A stretch of 64,000 nucleotides of DNA from Halomonas sp. LR3S48 (lineage in GTDB: Bacteria; Pseudomonadota; Gammaproteobacteria; Pseudomonadales; Halomonadaceae). This document shows positions 26,951 through 35,477 of this stretch, piece by piece. How positions within the stretch are numbered: the stretch's first letter is position 1; each line of letters begins with the position of its first letter. Under the pieces are notes generated by a model, which was not told the DNA's origin, searched no databases, and saw only the letters and a list, made by a program, of their open reading frames with translations. The stretch is from the NCBI RefSeq assembly GCF_025725665.1, contig NZ_CP107009.1, positions 1,674,001-1,738,000 on the forward strand, read 5' to 3'. The position numbers and the translations under genes were made by a program.

Positions 26951-27754
26951 TTACGAGTCGAACTCGACTCCTTCGCCGATCCACTTGTCGACGATCTTCT
27001 GGTAGGTGCCATCCGCCTTGATCTCGGCCAGTGCCGAGTCGAGGGCTTCCATGAGCTCCGGTTTGTTCTTCTGGATGGCGATAGCGGCGGGCCAACTGGG
27101 CAGCTCGCCGACATCGACCTGCTTGATGGCGAGCTCCTGCTCGTTGAGCGCCACGTAGACGGGAATGTCGTCGGCGATCATGACGTCGATGCGCCCCGTG
27201 GTGAGTGCGTTGAGCATGTCGGGCAAGCCCTGGAAGGTCTGGTTGCGCCACTTCCCTTCGCCGTTCTCGGTGGCCCACTGATTGCCTGTCTCGCCGAGGG
27301 TGGAGCCGACTGCCTTGCCTTCGAAATCGCCGATACTGGCGACATCGTCGGTGCCTTCCTGCACCCAGACGGAGAGACCCGAACTGTAGTAGCTGTCGGT
27401 GAAGTCGACCGCTTGTCTACGCTCTTCCGTCACGCTCATGCTGCAGATACAGGCATCGAAACGTCCCCCGGCCAGGGCGGCGACGATGCCATTCCACGGA
27501 GAGGTCTGGATATTGACTTCGACACCCATTCTTTCTGCCAGGGCTTCGGCGATATCCACGTCGAAACCGACCAGGTTGCCGGAGGTATCGACATAGCTGA
27601 AAGGGGGATAAGCCCCCGAATTGGCGACCTGAAAGACATCGTCCTGAATTTCAGACAAGTCTCGTGCCTGAGCTGAAAAGCTCGCCAGGGTAATAGCGCC
27701 GAGCGTCATGATGGCGACAAGAGGGTGACGGAAAAGCTTTTTATGATTTGTCAT
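26951..27754 (-). CDS. Polar amino-acid ABC transporter substrate-binding protein
   Basis: A 267-residue periplasmic protein with a signal peptide ending near SFSAQA (residue 30). It has the PAAT-family opening SGAYPPFSYVDTSGNLVGFD, the substrate-binding SMSVTEERRQAVDFTDSYY, and two Cys in DACICSM. The mature protein is acidic. The ligand cannot be read from the sequence. It begins the transporter part of the locus, 164 bp downstream of the thiolase gene, and may import the substrate of the catabolic operon. Confidence 0.9.
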   Translation of the reverse strand: MTNHKKLFRHPLVAIMTLGAITLASFSAQARDLSEIQDDVFQVANSGAYPPFSYVDTSGNLVGFDVDIAEALAERMGVEVNIQTSPWNGIVAALAGGRFDACICSMSVTEERRQAVDFTDSYYSSGLSVWVQEGTDDVASIGDFEGKAVGSTLGETGNQWATENGEGKWRNQTFQGLPDMLNALTTGRIDVMIADDIPVYVALNEQELAIKQVDVGELPSWPAAIAIQKNKPELMEALDSALAEIKADGTYQKIVDKWIGEGVEFDS

Positions 27755-27918
27755 GTCGATTCCTGCTTATTGTGAGTTTTACTGTGAATTGCGACCAGTG
27801 TCGCGACTTGTCTCATTGCTATTTCCACTATCGAAGCGGAGTCGGGTCTTGTTGACTTATTTCCTCCAGTTATATTGATAAGATTTCATGTAGACACTAC
27901 CAAGCCTTTCTTGCGGCG
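27755..27918 (-). promoter_or_regulatory. Spacer between thiolase and transporter genes
   Basis: In this 164-bp gap the minus strand has TTGGTA, a 17-bp spacer and TATCAA about 130 bp before the binding-protein start, a plausible separate promoter for the transporter. No clear terminator was seen behind the thiolase gene, so read-through from the catabolic operon is also possible. Confidence 0.35.
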
Positions 27919-29109
27919 TCACATGAGTTCGATGATCACGGCAATCCCTTGGCCGCCGCCCACGCAAGCGGTGGCACAACCATAGCGGCCGCCGCGATGG
28001 GCCAGGATGCGTGCCAGAGTGCCGGCCAGACGCACGCCGGTGGCGCCCAGTGGGTGGCCCAGCGCCAGGGCACCGCCCCAAGCGTTGACCCGGGACGAAT
28101 CGAGCCCGAGCTTGCGTATCGCATGCAGCGGCACGGCGGCGAAGGCCTCGTTGATCTCCCAGGCGTCGATCTGATCTGCACGCAAGCCGGTACGAGCCAG
28201 CGCCTGCTCGGCCGCCGCCGCGGCACCGGCACCCATATGCTCGGGGGCCACGCCGACGTCGGCGAAGGCGAGGATGCGCGCCAGCGGCGTAGCACCGTGG
28301 CGCTCGACGGCGGCGGAGGACATCAGCAGCGCCGCGGCGGCACCGGAGGTGAGCGGCGAGCTGTTGCCGGCCGTCACTCGGCCGCCTTCAAGGAAGACCG
28401 GATCGAGTCCGGCCAGGCGTTCAAGGCTGGTATCGGGGCGAATATTGGCGTCGCGTTCGATGTTAACTTCGGCTGGATTGGCCAGCGCCAGGCGTTCGCC
28501 GTCGAAGTGACCCTCGGCGTCGGCTCGGGCGGCACGGCGGTGAGACTCCAGCGCGAACGCGTCCATTGCATCTCGCCCGATGCCGGTCGCCTGGGCCAGA
28601 CGCTCGGCGGTGATGCCCATGTTCAATGCCACCTCGAGTTCGAGCCACTCGGCACCATTCAGCGCCTCGGGTGAGGTCAGCGTACCTTCCTTGAACAGGG
28701 CGGGGCCCATGGGTACACGGGTCATGTTTTCAAAGCCGCCGGCCACGGCCACCTCCACTGCGCCGACCTGTATCTCCCGGGCGGCGCTGCGCAGGGCGGC
28801 AAGCCCCGAGCCGCACTGCTGGTCGATCTGGCGGGTGGCGCAGTCACGGCCCTGCGGCCCCAACTTCCGGGAGAGCCACAGCGGATAGCGCCCACCAAAG
28901 CTCCACTGCTCCTTGACCGGCAGTGCACAGCCGACGCTGAGATCCTCCACCGCCTGGGGGTTGAGGCCGGTGCGCGCTAGAAGCTCGTCGATCACCTGAG
29001 CGAGCAGGGCGTCACCGCGGGTGTCTGCCCAGCCGTCGACCTCCGGCTTACGCGGGTGAGCGCGAGTGAAGGCGCTGCGGGCGTAGTCGACCAGATAGGC
29101 CTCTTTCAT
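27919..29109 (-). CDS. Acetyl-CoA acetyltransferase/thiolase-family protein
   Basis: A 396-residue thiolase. The nucleophile is Cys99 in [15 protein letters not shown]; the rest of the active site is intact: [21 protein letters not shown] and the C-terminal [13 protein letters not shown]. It should cleave a 3-oxoacyl-CoA into acetyl-CoA and a shortened acyl-CoA, or act in reverse. The start at 29109 overlaps the previous gene by ATGA; the longer frame upstream lies inside that gene. Last gene of the catabolic operon. Confidence 0.92.
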   Translation of the reverse strand: MKEAYLVDYARSAFTRAHPRKPEVDGWADTRGDALLAQVIDELLARTGLNPQAVEDLSVGCALPVKEQWSFGGRYPLWLSRKLGPQGRDCATRQIDQQCGSGLAALRSAAREIQVGAVEVAVAGGFENMTRVPMGPALFKEGTLTSPEALNGAEWLELEVALNMGITAERLAQATGIGRDAMDAFALESHRRAARADAEGHFDGERLALANPAEVNIERDANIRPDTSLERLAGLDPVFLEGGRVTAGNSSPLTSGAAAALLMSSAAVERHGATPLARILAFADVGVAPEHMGAGAAAAAEQALARTGLRADQIDAWEINEAFAAVPLHAIRKLGLDSSRVNAWGGALALGHPLGATGVRLAGTLARILAHRGGRYGCATACVGGGQGIAVIIELM

Positions 29110-30389
29110 GATTCGCTCTCCCCAGCTTTGGCCATTTCCGCCCAGCGGTGGATGAACAACGCATAGGTGGTGAGCACGTGGCGAATCGAGTCGATCTCCA
29201 CGCATTCATCGACGCCGTGGATGCGCTGGGCCACCGGGCCGTAGCAGGTACCGTTGATCTCGCCGCTAACGTGGAAGGCGCGCAGGTCGGTGGTGCAGGT
29301 AGAGAGATAGGACTTCGGCGGCTCGCCGAGCAGGTCCTGGTGGCAGCGCGAGAGCAGCGCGATGCCCGGTGTCTCCAGGTCGACCAGAAAGCCCTCGGAG
29401 CGGAAGCCGTGGAATTCCACCCTTGGGGCGGGGCTGCCATCGCCGAGCTCGGCGTGGCGCGCCTCGATGCACTCGCGTACGCGATTCATGACCTCATTGG
29501 GCGTCATGCCCGGCGGGAAGCCGACACGGCCTTCGAGAATGGCGTGGGCCGGCACGCTGGAGGCCCAGTTGCCGCCCTCGATCTTGCCGATGCTCAGGTT
29601 GAAGGGGCTATCGAGCGTATCGTAGGGCGCCTGGCGCGTCAGGCCGTTGATCTCGGCCTCCAGCGCCTTGAAGGCGGGCAGGTACTCGACCAGGGTCTCG
29701 ATGGCGTTGCTGCCGGCGCGGGTGTCGAGGACATGGGCCGGCACGCCGTTAATGCGCATGCGGAACCAGAGCACGCCCACCTGGCCGGCGTAGATCTGGC
29801 TGCCGAAGGGCTCGGGAATCAGCACGAAATCGCCGCTGTAACCCTGGTGAAGGCAGGCCAGGGCGCCGTTGCCGGTGCACTCCTCCTCGATGACCGTCTG
29901 CAGGGTCAGCGGGAAGTCGATGGCCACGCCGGCCTTGCGCACCGCCTGTACGGCCATGACCATGGCGGCGATACCGGCCTTCATGTCTCCGGCGCCACGC
30001 CCGTAGAGCCAGCCGTCCTTCTCCCAGGGCTCCCAGGGCGGGCGGGTCCACATGTCGGTGGGCTCGGCGGGCACCACGTCCAGGTGGCCATTGAACACCA
30101 GGTGGGGCCCCGGGGCGTCGGCGTTGAGCCGGGCCACCAGGTTGTAGCGTCTGTCACAGGCCCATTCGACGGGGGCGCGGTGGGGGTGCTCGGCGAAGCC
30201 GGGGGCGTCCAGCGGTACCCGCGTGGCGGGCAGCTCGAGACGCTCGAGCCAGCGCTCCATGGTCGCAAGCGCGCCGTGCTCCTCCCCCAGTACGCTGTAG
30301 CCACGTACCAGGTCGCGGGTCAGCGCCAGAGTATCGTCCATCAGCGCCTCGCAGCGCTCGACGATGCGCTTCTCGGTGGCGGTGAGCAT
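29106..30389 (-). CDS. M20-family amidohydrolase (ArgE/DapE-type deacylase)
   Basis: A 427-residue zinc hydrolase. Metal-binding motifs are FNGHLDVVPAE, LYGRGAGDMKAG and the general-base region VIEEECTGNGA; a dimerisation (lid) domain lies at about 205-315. The start overlaps the atoA-like stop as TGATG. Members remove acyl groups from amino acids; DapE, ArgE and ectoine-degrading DoeB are relatives. In this operon it would most simply remove an N-acyl group from an amino acid intermediate; that role is inferred. Confidence 0.87.
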   Translation of the reverse strand: MLTATEKRIVERCEALMDDTLALTRDLVRGYSVLGEEHGALATMERWLERLELPATRVPLDAPGFAEHPHRAPVEWACDRRYNLVARLNADAPGPHLVFNGHLDVVPAEPTDMWTRPPWEPWEKDGWLYGRGAGDMKAGIAAMVMAVQAVRKAGVAIDFPLTLQTVIEEECTGNGALACLHQGYSGDFVLIPEPFGSQIYAGQVGVLWFRMRINGVPAHVLDTRAGSNAIETLVEYLPAFKALEAEINGLTRQAPYDTLDSPFNLSIGKIEGGNWASSVPAHAILEGRVGFPPGMTPNEVMNRVRECIEARHAELGDGSPAPRVEFHGFRSEGFLVDLETPGIALLSRCHQDLLGEPPKSYLSTCTTDLRAFHVSGEINGTCYGPVAQRIHGVDECVEIDSIRHVLTTYALFIHRWAEMAKAGESES

Positions 30390-31042
30390 CAGAACCTCCC
30401 CAGTTGCGTGTCATCGACGATCAGTCTGGCGTCGGTGGCTTCGCGCAGCTCGGCAACGCTGAGGCCCTCGGCGATATCCACCACGGTGAGCCCCTGCGGG
30501 GTCACGTCCATCACCGCCTTGTCGGTGATGATCCGCGACACGCAGCGCTCTGCGGTCAGCGGCAGGCGACAGCGGCGCAGAATCTTGGGGTTGCCCTGCT
30601 TGTCGTTATGCGAACAGAGGATCACCAGGCGCTTGACCTTCTGCGCCAGCTCCATGGCGCCGCCGATACCGGGAGAGAACTTGCCGGGTATCTTCCAGTT
30701 GGCGAGGTTGCCCAGTTCGTCGACCTCGAAGGCCCCCATGAATGTGAGGTCGACCCGGCTGCGTCGAATCATGGCGAACGACATGGCGCTGTCGAACACG
30801 CTGGCGCCGGGGCGGGTGGCGATGTAGGCGCCGCCGGAGTCGATCATGTCCCAGTCCGGCGTCTCGCCTTCGGTGCGTGGACGACAACCCAGCACGCCAT
30901 TCTCCGAGTGAACCAACACCTCAAGATCATCCGGTAAGTGGTGGAAGAGCTGGGTAGGCAGGCCGATGCCCAGGTTGACGATCTGCCCAGCGATCACCTC
31001 GCGGGCGGCCCGGGCGAGAATACGCTGCTGATCAACCGACAT
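30389..31042 (-). CDS. 3-oxoacid CoA-transferase subunit B
   Basis: A 217-residue beta subunit of a family I CoA-transferase. The catalytic glutamate is in VHSENGVLGCRP, the usual ENG-GLG motif. The start overlaps the alpha-subunit gene by 11 bp, ensuring balanced translation. Such enzymes move CoA between succinyl-CoA or acetyl-CoA and a 3-oxo acid (AtoA/ScoB). Confidence 0.92.
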   Translation of the reverse strand: MSVDQQRILARAAREVIAGQIVNLGIGLPTQLFHHLPDDLEVLVHSENGVLGCRPRTEGETPDWDMIDSGGAYIATRPGASVFDSAMSFAMIRRSRVDLTFMGAFEVDELGNLANWKIPGKFSPGIGGAMELAQKVKRLVILCSHNDKQGNPKILRRCRLPLTAERCVSRIITDKAVMDVTPQGLTVVDIAEGLSVAELREATDARLIVDDTQLGRF

Positions 31043-31733
31043 GGGCGCGTCTCCCCTGTTCGCTGGTGGCGGGCGCGACCTCGACTACCTGGCTGACGAA
31101 GGCGCAGGGGGTGTGGATCGCTTCGAGTGCCAGGCTGCCGGGCTCGTCGACCCGGTAGGCCTGTGCGATGACGGTGTCGGCAGCCATTGCCATCAGTGGA
31201 TTGAAGTTGCTGGCGGTGGCGCGGTAGATCAGGTTGCCGTAACGGTCGGCATGTTCGGCATGGACCAGGGCGAAATCAGCGTAGAGCGCCGGCTCGATCC
31301 CCCAAGTATGCCCATCCATCTCGATCTCGCGACGGCCGGCGGCGATCTCGGTACCCTGGCCGATGTCGGTGATAAAGCCCCGGTGTCCTGCGCCGGCGCT
31401 GCGGATCTTCTCGGCCAGAATTCCCTGTGGGAAGAGGGTGACCTCGAGCTCGCCTCGATTCATCGCCGCGATGGCCTCGCGATTGAGACCGATATGTGAG
31501 GTGATCAGGCGGCGCACGCGGCCGGCCTCGATCAGCTTGCCGATACCGATGCCCGGCTCGTTGGCGTCGTTCTTGATCAGGGTGAGCCCGCTTTGCCCCT
31601 GGGCCAACAGTTCGTCGATCAGGGCGAAAGGCGTACCCGGCGAGCCGAAGCCGCCGACCATGATCGAGGCGCCATCGGGAATGGCGGCGATGGCCTCGTC
31701 GATGGCGCGATATTTCTGGTTGAGAAGCGTCAT
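31032..31733 (-). CDS. 3-oxoacid CoA-transferase subunit A
   Basis: A 233-residue alpha subunit with the oxyanion-type loop MVGGFGSPGTPFALIDELL near the N-terminus, as in AtoD/ScoA. It follows the transaminase gene by 24 bp. Together with subunit B it should activate a 3-oxo acid for the thiolase encoded two genes further on. Confidence 0.92.
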   Translation of the reverse strand: MTLLNQKYRAIDEAIAAIPDGASIMVGGFGSPGTPFALIDELLAQGQSGLTLIKNDANEPGIGIGKLIEAGRVRRLITSHIGLNREAIAAMNRGELEVTLFPQGILAEKIRSAGAGHRGFITDIGQGTEIAAGRREIEMDGHTWGIEPALYADFALVHAEHADRYGNLIYRATASNFNPLMAMAADTVIAQAYRVDEPGSLALEAIHTPCAFVSQVVEVAPATSEQGRRAHVG

Positions 31734-31757
31734 ATCAGTGCCTTTTCCCTCCGGCGT

Positions 31758-33110
31758 TCAGGATGTCAGCGCATTCGTGGGCGTCGAAACCGTCACCTCG
31801 CGGTCGAAGCGCGCCATGGCGCGCTCGAGCCGGGCCAGTAGCTCGGCGGTGTTGGCGGCATCGATGGTCAGTGGCGGGGTGACCAGAAAGTGGTCGCCGG
31901 CGACCCCGTCCAGGGTGCGTCGCGGATAGATCAGCAAGCCCTCCTCCTTGGCCAGCGCAGTGATCCGGGCGAAGCGGTTCTGCTCGGCTGGGAAGGGGGT
32001 CTTGGCGTCGCCATCGGCGACCAGTTCCACGCCCCACAGCAGCCCCAGGCCGCGCACGTCGCCTACCCAGGAGTAGCGGGCCTTGAGCACTTGCAATCCC
32101 TCTTGCAACTCACGTCCGCGCGTTGCCACGTTGTCGAGCACGCGTTCGCGCCGCATGGCTTCGATCACGGCCAGTCCCGTGGCGCAGGCCAGCGGATTGC
32201 CGGCATAGGTGTGGCCGTGCTGGAAACCGCCCGCGGTCATCACCGTATCGACGATGTCGGCCCGGGAGAGAAGCGCCCCCACCGGATAGTAGCCGGCGCC
32301 GAGCCCCTTGGCGGTGGCCAGCAGGTCGGGCGTCACGCCGTAGTGCTGGTAGGCGAACCAGGCACCGGTACGGCCGATGCCGGTCAGCACCTCGTCGAGG
32401 ATCAACAGGCAGCCGAACTCGTCGCACAGGGCGCGTACGCCTTCCAGGTAGCGACGGTCGAGCATGCGCGCGCCGGTACTCGCACCACCCACCGGCTCCA
32501 GCACGAAGGCGATGATCGTCTCTGGACCGGCGGCCTTGATGGCGGCGCGGGTGTCGCCCAGCACGCGCTCGACGTGACGGACATCGTCGGCGTCGGAGTG
32601 GCGATAGAAGTCGGGACCCGGCACCTTCAGCGAGCCCAGGGTAATGTCGGCGAAAGGCGCTTCCAGGGGGTGGTAGCCGGTGACGCCCAGCGCACCCAGC
32701 GTGCTGCCATGGTAAGAGGGGCGCAGCGAGACGAAACGCTGGCGCTGGGGCTCGCCCTTGGCGACGAAGAACTGGCGCGCCAGCTTGAGCGCCGACTCCA
32801 CCGCCTCCGAGCCGCTGGAGACGAAGAACACTTTCTCCAGTTCACCATCGGTGAGCTCGACCAGTGCCTGGCCCAGGGCCACCGCGGGGGCATTCTCGAA
32901 TTGGGTACGGTAGGTGAAGGCGACGCGATCGAGCTGGATGAGCATGGCCTGGCGAATATCCTCGCGACCGTGACCGAGATTGCAGGCAATGGCTCCTGAG
33001 CAGCCGTCGAGGTACTGCTTGCCGGTTTCGTCCCACAGGTAGATGCCCTTGGCGTGGCTGACTTCGGGCAGGGCGGGGCCGGCCTGATAGAAGAGCGGAG
33101 ATGAGCTCAT
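31758..33110 (-). CDS. Class III PLP-dependent aminotransferase
   Basis: A 450-residue fold-type I transaminase of the omega-amino-acid/beta-alanine:pyruvate group. The PLP-binding region reads LLILDEVLTGIGRTGAWFAY with the Asp that holds the pyridine ring, and the Schiff-base Lys is in LLATAKGLGAGYYPVGA. VSSGSEAVESALKLARQF supplies the phosphate site. First gene of a five-gene operon; its product is likely a 3-oxo or aldehyde compound fed to the CoA-transferase. Confidence 0.9.
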   Translation of the reverse strand: MSSSPLFYQAGPALPEVSHAKGIYLWDETGKQYLDGCSGAIACNLGHGREDIRQAMLIQLDRVAFTYRTQFENAPAVALGQALVELTDGELEKVFFVSSGSEAVESALKLARQFFVAKGEPQRQRFVSLRPSYHGSTLGALGVTGYHPLEAPFADITLGSLKVPGPDFYRHSDADDVRHVERVLGDTRAAIKAAGPETIIAFVLEPVGGASTGARMLDRRYLEGVRALCDEFGCLLILDEVLTGIGRTGAWFAYQHYGVTPDLLATAKGLGAGYYPVGALLSRADIVDTVMTAGGFQHGHTYAGNPLACATGLAVIEAMRRERVLDNVATRGRELQEGLQVLKARYSWVGDVRGLGLLWGVELVADGDAKTPFPAEQNRFARITALAKEEGLLIYPRRTLDGVAGDHFLVTPPLTIDAANTAELLARLERAMARFDREVTVSTPTNALTS

Positions 33111-33119
33111 GTAATCGTC

Positions 33120-33151
33120 CGGTTGTCGTTATGGTTTAGTGAACGGTTGTC
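33120..33151. repeat. 8-bp direct repeat CGGTTGTC upstream of the transaminase gene
   Basis: CGGTTGTC occurs at 33120-33127 and again at 33144-33151, 24 bp from start to start, in the 111-bp divergent gap between the transaminase and LysR genes. Placement suggests a regulator site, but it is close to the transaminase start codon. Confidence 0.4.
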
Positions 33152-33221
33152 AGCAGTCTAAGTAGCGAATGGCAAGTATTTCAATATATGATCTTTTTAA
33201 CGAATTTGATGAGTTTTGCTC

Positions 33222-34160
33222 ATGGCAGATGTCAACATCCACTCGCTCAAGGCGCTGGCGGTCTTCAAGACACTATTCGAGGCCGGCACCGCTTCCCAGG
33301 CGGCGCGTACCCTGGGCATCACCCAGTCTGGCGTGAGCCGCTCGCTAGCACAGCTTGAGGAGAATCTGGGTATTCAGCTATTCCTGCGCGAGAAGAACCG
33401 CCTGGTAGCCACGCCCGAGGCGCGTGAACTCTACGACGAGATCCTGCGCCTGATGGGAAATATCGAAGAGCTGCGCCACAGTGTGCTAGCGCTCAAGGAG
33501 TTTGGCACCTCGCGGTTACGCATCGCCGCGGTGTCCGGGCTGTCGTTCGGCTTCGTGCCTCGCCTAGTGGCGGCGCTGTTGGAGGAGAACCGGCAGTTCA
33601 GCGTCAGTCTCGACATGATGTCGAGTCATGAGGTACAGCTGGCAGTGGAGTCGAGCCACGCCGATATCGGTTTCGTCACCCTGCCCATTACCTCGCGCGT
33701 CCTGAGGGTAGAGCCCTGGTTTACCACCGAGGCGGTGTGCCTGGTGCCGCAGGAGCACCCCTTGGCGGCACAGGAGCGGATCGACGTGCAGGATCTGCGC
33801 GACCAGCATCTGGTGATCAGCAACCAGCCCAGTATCAGCACCAATCCCCTGCTGGAACTGACCGCTCGGCACCGGGTGCAGATCGCCGGCAAGACGGAAG
33901 CCAATATCGGCACCATCACGGCGCTGGTGGCCAGCCACGTCGGCATCACGGTAATGAACCCGATCACCGCCCAGGACCAGCTCGCTCCGCGCGATGGCGT
34001 GGTGATGCGGCCCTTCACGCCGGCCATGACGTTCAGCTTCGGGCTGGTCTATCGCAACGACTGGAAGCAGGCGAAGGTGCTCGATTTCCTGCGCGGGAGG
34101 GGCAGGGCGCAGCTGGCAGGCTATCCCTGCGTGGCGCTGGACGAGTTCTTGAGCGAGTGA
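33222..34160 (+). CDS. LysR-family transcriptional regulator
   Basis: A 312-residue LysR regulator: winged helix-turn-helix at about 5-65 (AARTLGITQSGVSRSLAQLE) and a periplasmic-binding-like effector domain at about 90-295. The start is placed at ATG 33222; an in-frame TTG lies 6 bp upstream. It is divergent from the transaminase operon, the classic position of a LysR activator of a catabolic pathway, and its tail ends 4 bp from the convergent alcohol dehydrogenase gene. Confidence 0.9.
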   Translation: MADVNIHSLKALAVFKTLFEAGTASQAARTLGITQSGVSRSLAQLEENLGIQLFLREKNRLVATPEARELYDEILRLMGNIEELRHSVLALKEFGTSRLRIAAVSGLSFGFVPRLVAALLEENRQFSVSLDMMSSHEVQLAVESSHADIGFVTLPITSRVLRVEPWFTTEAVCLVPQEHPLAAQERIDVQDLRDQHLVISNQPSISTNPLLELTARHRVQIAGKTEANIGTITALVASHVGITVMNPITAQDQLAPRDGVVMRPFTPAMTFSFGLVYRNDWKQAKVLDFLRGRGRAQLAGYPCVALDEFLSE

Positions 34161-34164
34161 CGAG

Positions 34165-35376
34165 CTACAGTCGGCTCGACAGCAGCTCACCCAACTCGTC
34201 ATCGGTAAGCTCCAGCGGGTTGGTTTTCATGCTGCCGCCCCGGGCTCCGGCGACAACACGTCCTATGTCATCCTGGTTCATGCCGTAGGCGCCCAGCCTC
34301 GGTATGTCGAGTCGCTGGGTCCAGTCGCGCAGCGTCGCCAGCAAGGCATTGCAAGCGTCGTCGCCGTTCCGTTCGCTCGCGCCTGTGATCAAGCGACCGA
34401 CCTCGGCGTACTTGGCCAGGGCCGCACCGCTCGGGTCGCGCGCTCGCAGCGCAGCGATGTTGGTGGCTGTGGCTTCGGCCAGCAGGGTGCCGCACACCGT
34501 GCCGTGGGGAATCGGGAAGAAGGCACCCAGCGGTGAGGCGAGGCCGTGTACCGAGCCCAGGCCGGCCTGGGCCAGGGTAATTCCCGACATCAACGAGGCG
34601 TAGGCGATCTGGCCATAACCGTGGCCCGCCTCGGGATGGTCCCTCTCCCAGGCTGGCCAGAAGCCACGACAGAACGCCTGCATGCCGGACCAGGCCAGGG
34701 CATCGGTGGCTGGGTTTGCATTGAGCGAGACGTAGGATTCCAGCAGTTGGGTGAAGGCGTCCATACCGTTGGCGGCGATCTGCGCCTTGGGGCAGCCTGC
34801 CAGCAGTTCGGGATCGACCAGCGCCACGGCGGCGACCAGCCGCTCGTCGCGAAACGATTTCTTGAAGCCCTCCGTGCCCTGCATGCTGAGCACGGCATTC
34901 TTGGTCGCTTCGCTGCCAGTGCCGGCGGTGGTTGGCACGGCGATCAACGGCACCGCCGGGCCGGAATAGGGAAGGCCGCGACCCACGCCCTCGAGATGGT
35001 CCATCACCGAATTGCCGGGACGCAGCAGGCCGGCGACGGCCTTGGCGGCATCCAGCACGCTGCCGCCGCCGATGGCGACCACCACGTCGATATCGTTCTG
35101 CCGATGCTCGCCTACGATGGCATCCACCCGCTGCGGCGAGGGTTCGCCCTCGATGGTGACGTGCAGCCAGGTCGCACCCTGCGCTTCGAGGGCCGTGATC
35201 AGTTCGCTCCAGCGCGGCGATTCGACGAAGGAGCGCCTGCCGGTCACGATCAATGCCCTTTCGCCGTAGTCGGCGATCAGCGTCGGCAAGAGTGCGATGC
35301 TGCCATCGCCGAAGCGGATATCGGGTAGGCGGGCGATACGGAAGGCGTCGATGCGCTCGGGAAAGGAAGCTGGCAT
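34165..35376 (-). CDS. Iron-containing (group III) alcohol dehydrogenase
   Basis: A 403-residue dehydrogenase. The NAD-binding part has VVAIGGGSVLDAAKAVAGLL; the metal site includes the His residues of SVHGLASPLGAFFPIPHGTV. The start at 35376 (MPASFPERIDAF) matches family length; the frame is open much further upstream but antisense-like there. Substrate is unknown. It lies 101 bp downstream of the amine-oxidase-like gene on the same strand, so an aldehyde/alcohol step after amine oxidation is possible. Confidence 0.88.
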   Translation of the reverse strand: MPASFPERIDAFRIARLPDIRFGDGSIALLPTLIADYGERALIVTGRRSFVESPRWSELITALEAQGATWLHVTIEGEPSPQRVDAIVGEHRQNDIDVVVAIGGGSVLDAAKAVAGLLRPGNSVMDHLEGVGRGLPYSGPAVPLIAVPTTAGTGSEATKNAVLSMQGTEGFKKSFRDERLVAAVALVDPELLAGCPKAQIAANGMDAFTQLLESYVSLNANPATDALAWSGMQAFCRGFWPAWERDHPEAGHGYGQIAYASLMSGITLAQAGLGSVHGLASPLGAFFPIPHGTVCGTLLAEATATNIAALRARDPSGAALAKYAEVGRLITGASERNGDDACNALLATLRDWTQRLDIPRLGAYGMNQDDIGRVVAGARGGSMKTNPLELTDDELGELLSSRL

Positions 35377-35477
35377 AGGGCGGCACTCGCAACTTGGGAA
35401 ACGACGTCCACTATAAGCATCGTCCCGGCGGCTTGGCCAACGGCAGGGCTGTGCGCAGGCAGTTGTACAGCGTTTCC

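Noticed and set aside
29148..30827. A 559-codon open frame antisense to the M20 and CoA-transferase genes
   Set aside because: It runs across two well-supported genes and has a glycine/alanine/histidine-rich composition typical of antisense reading of GC-rich codons.
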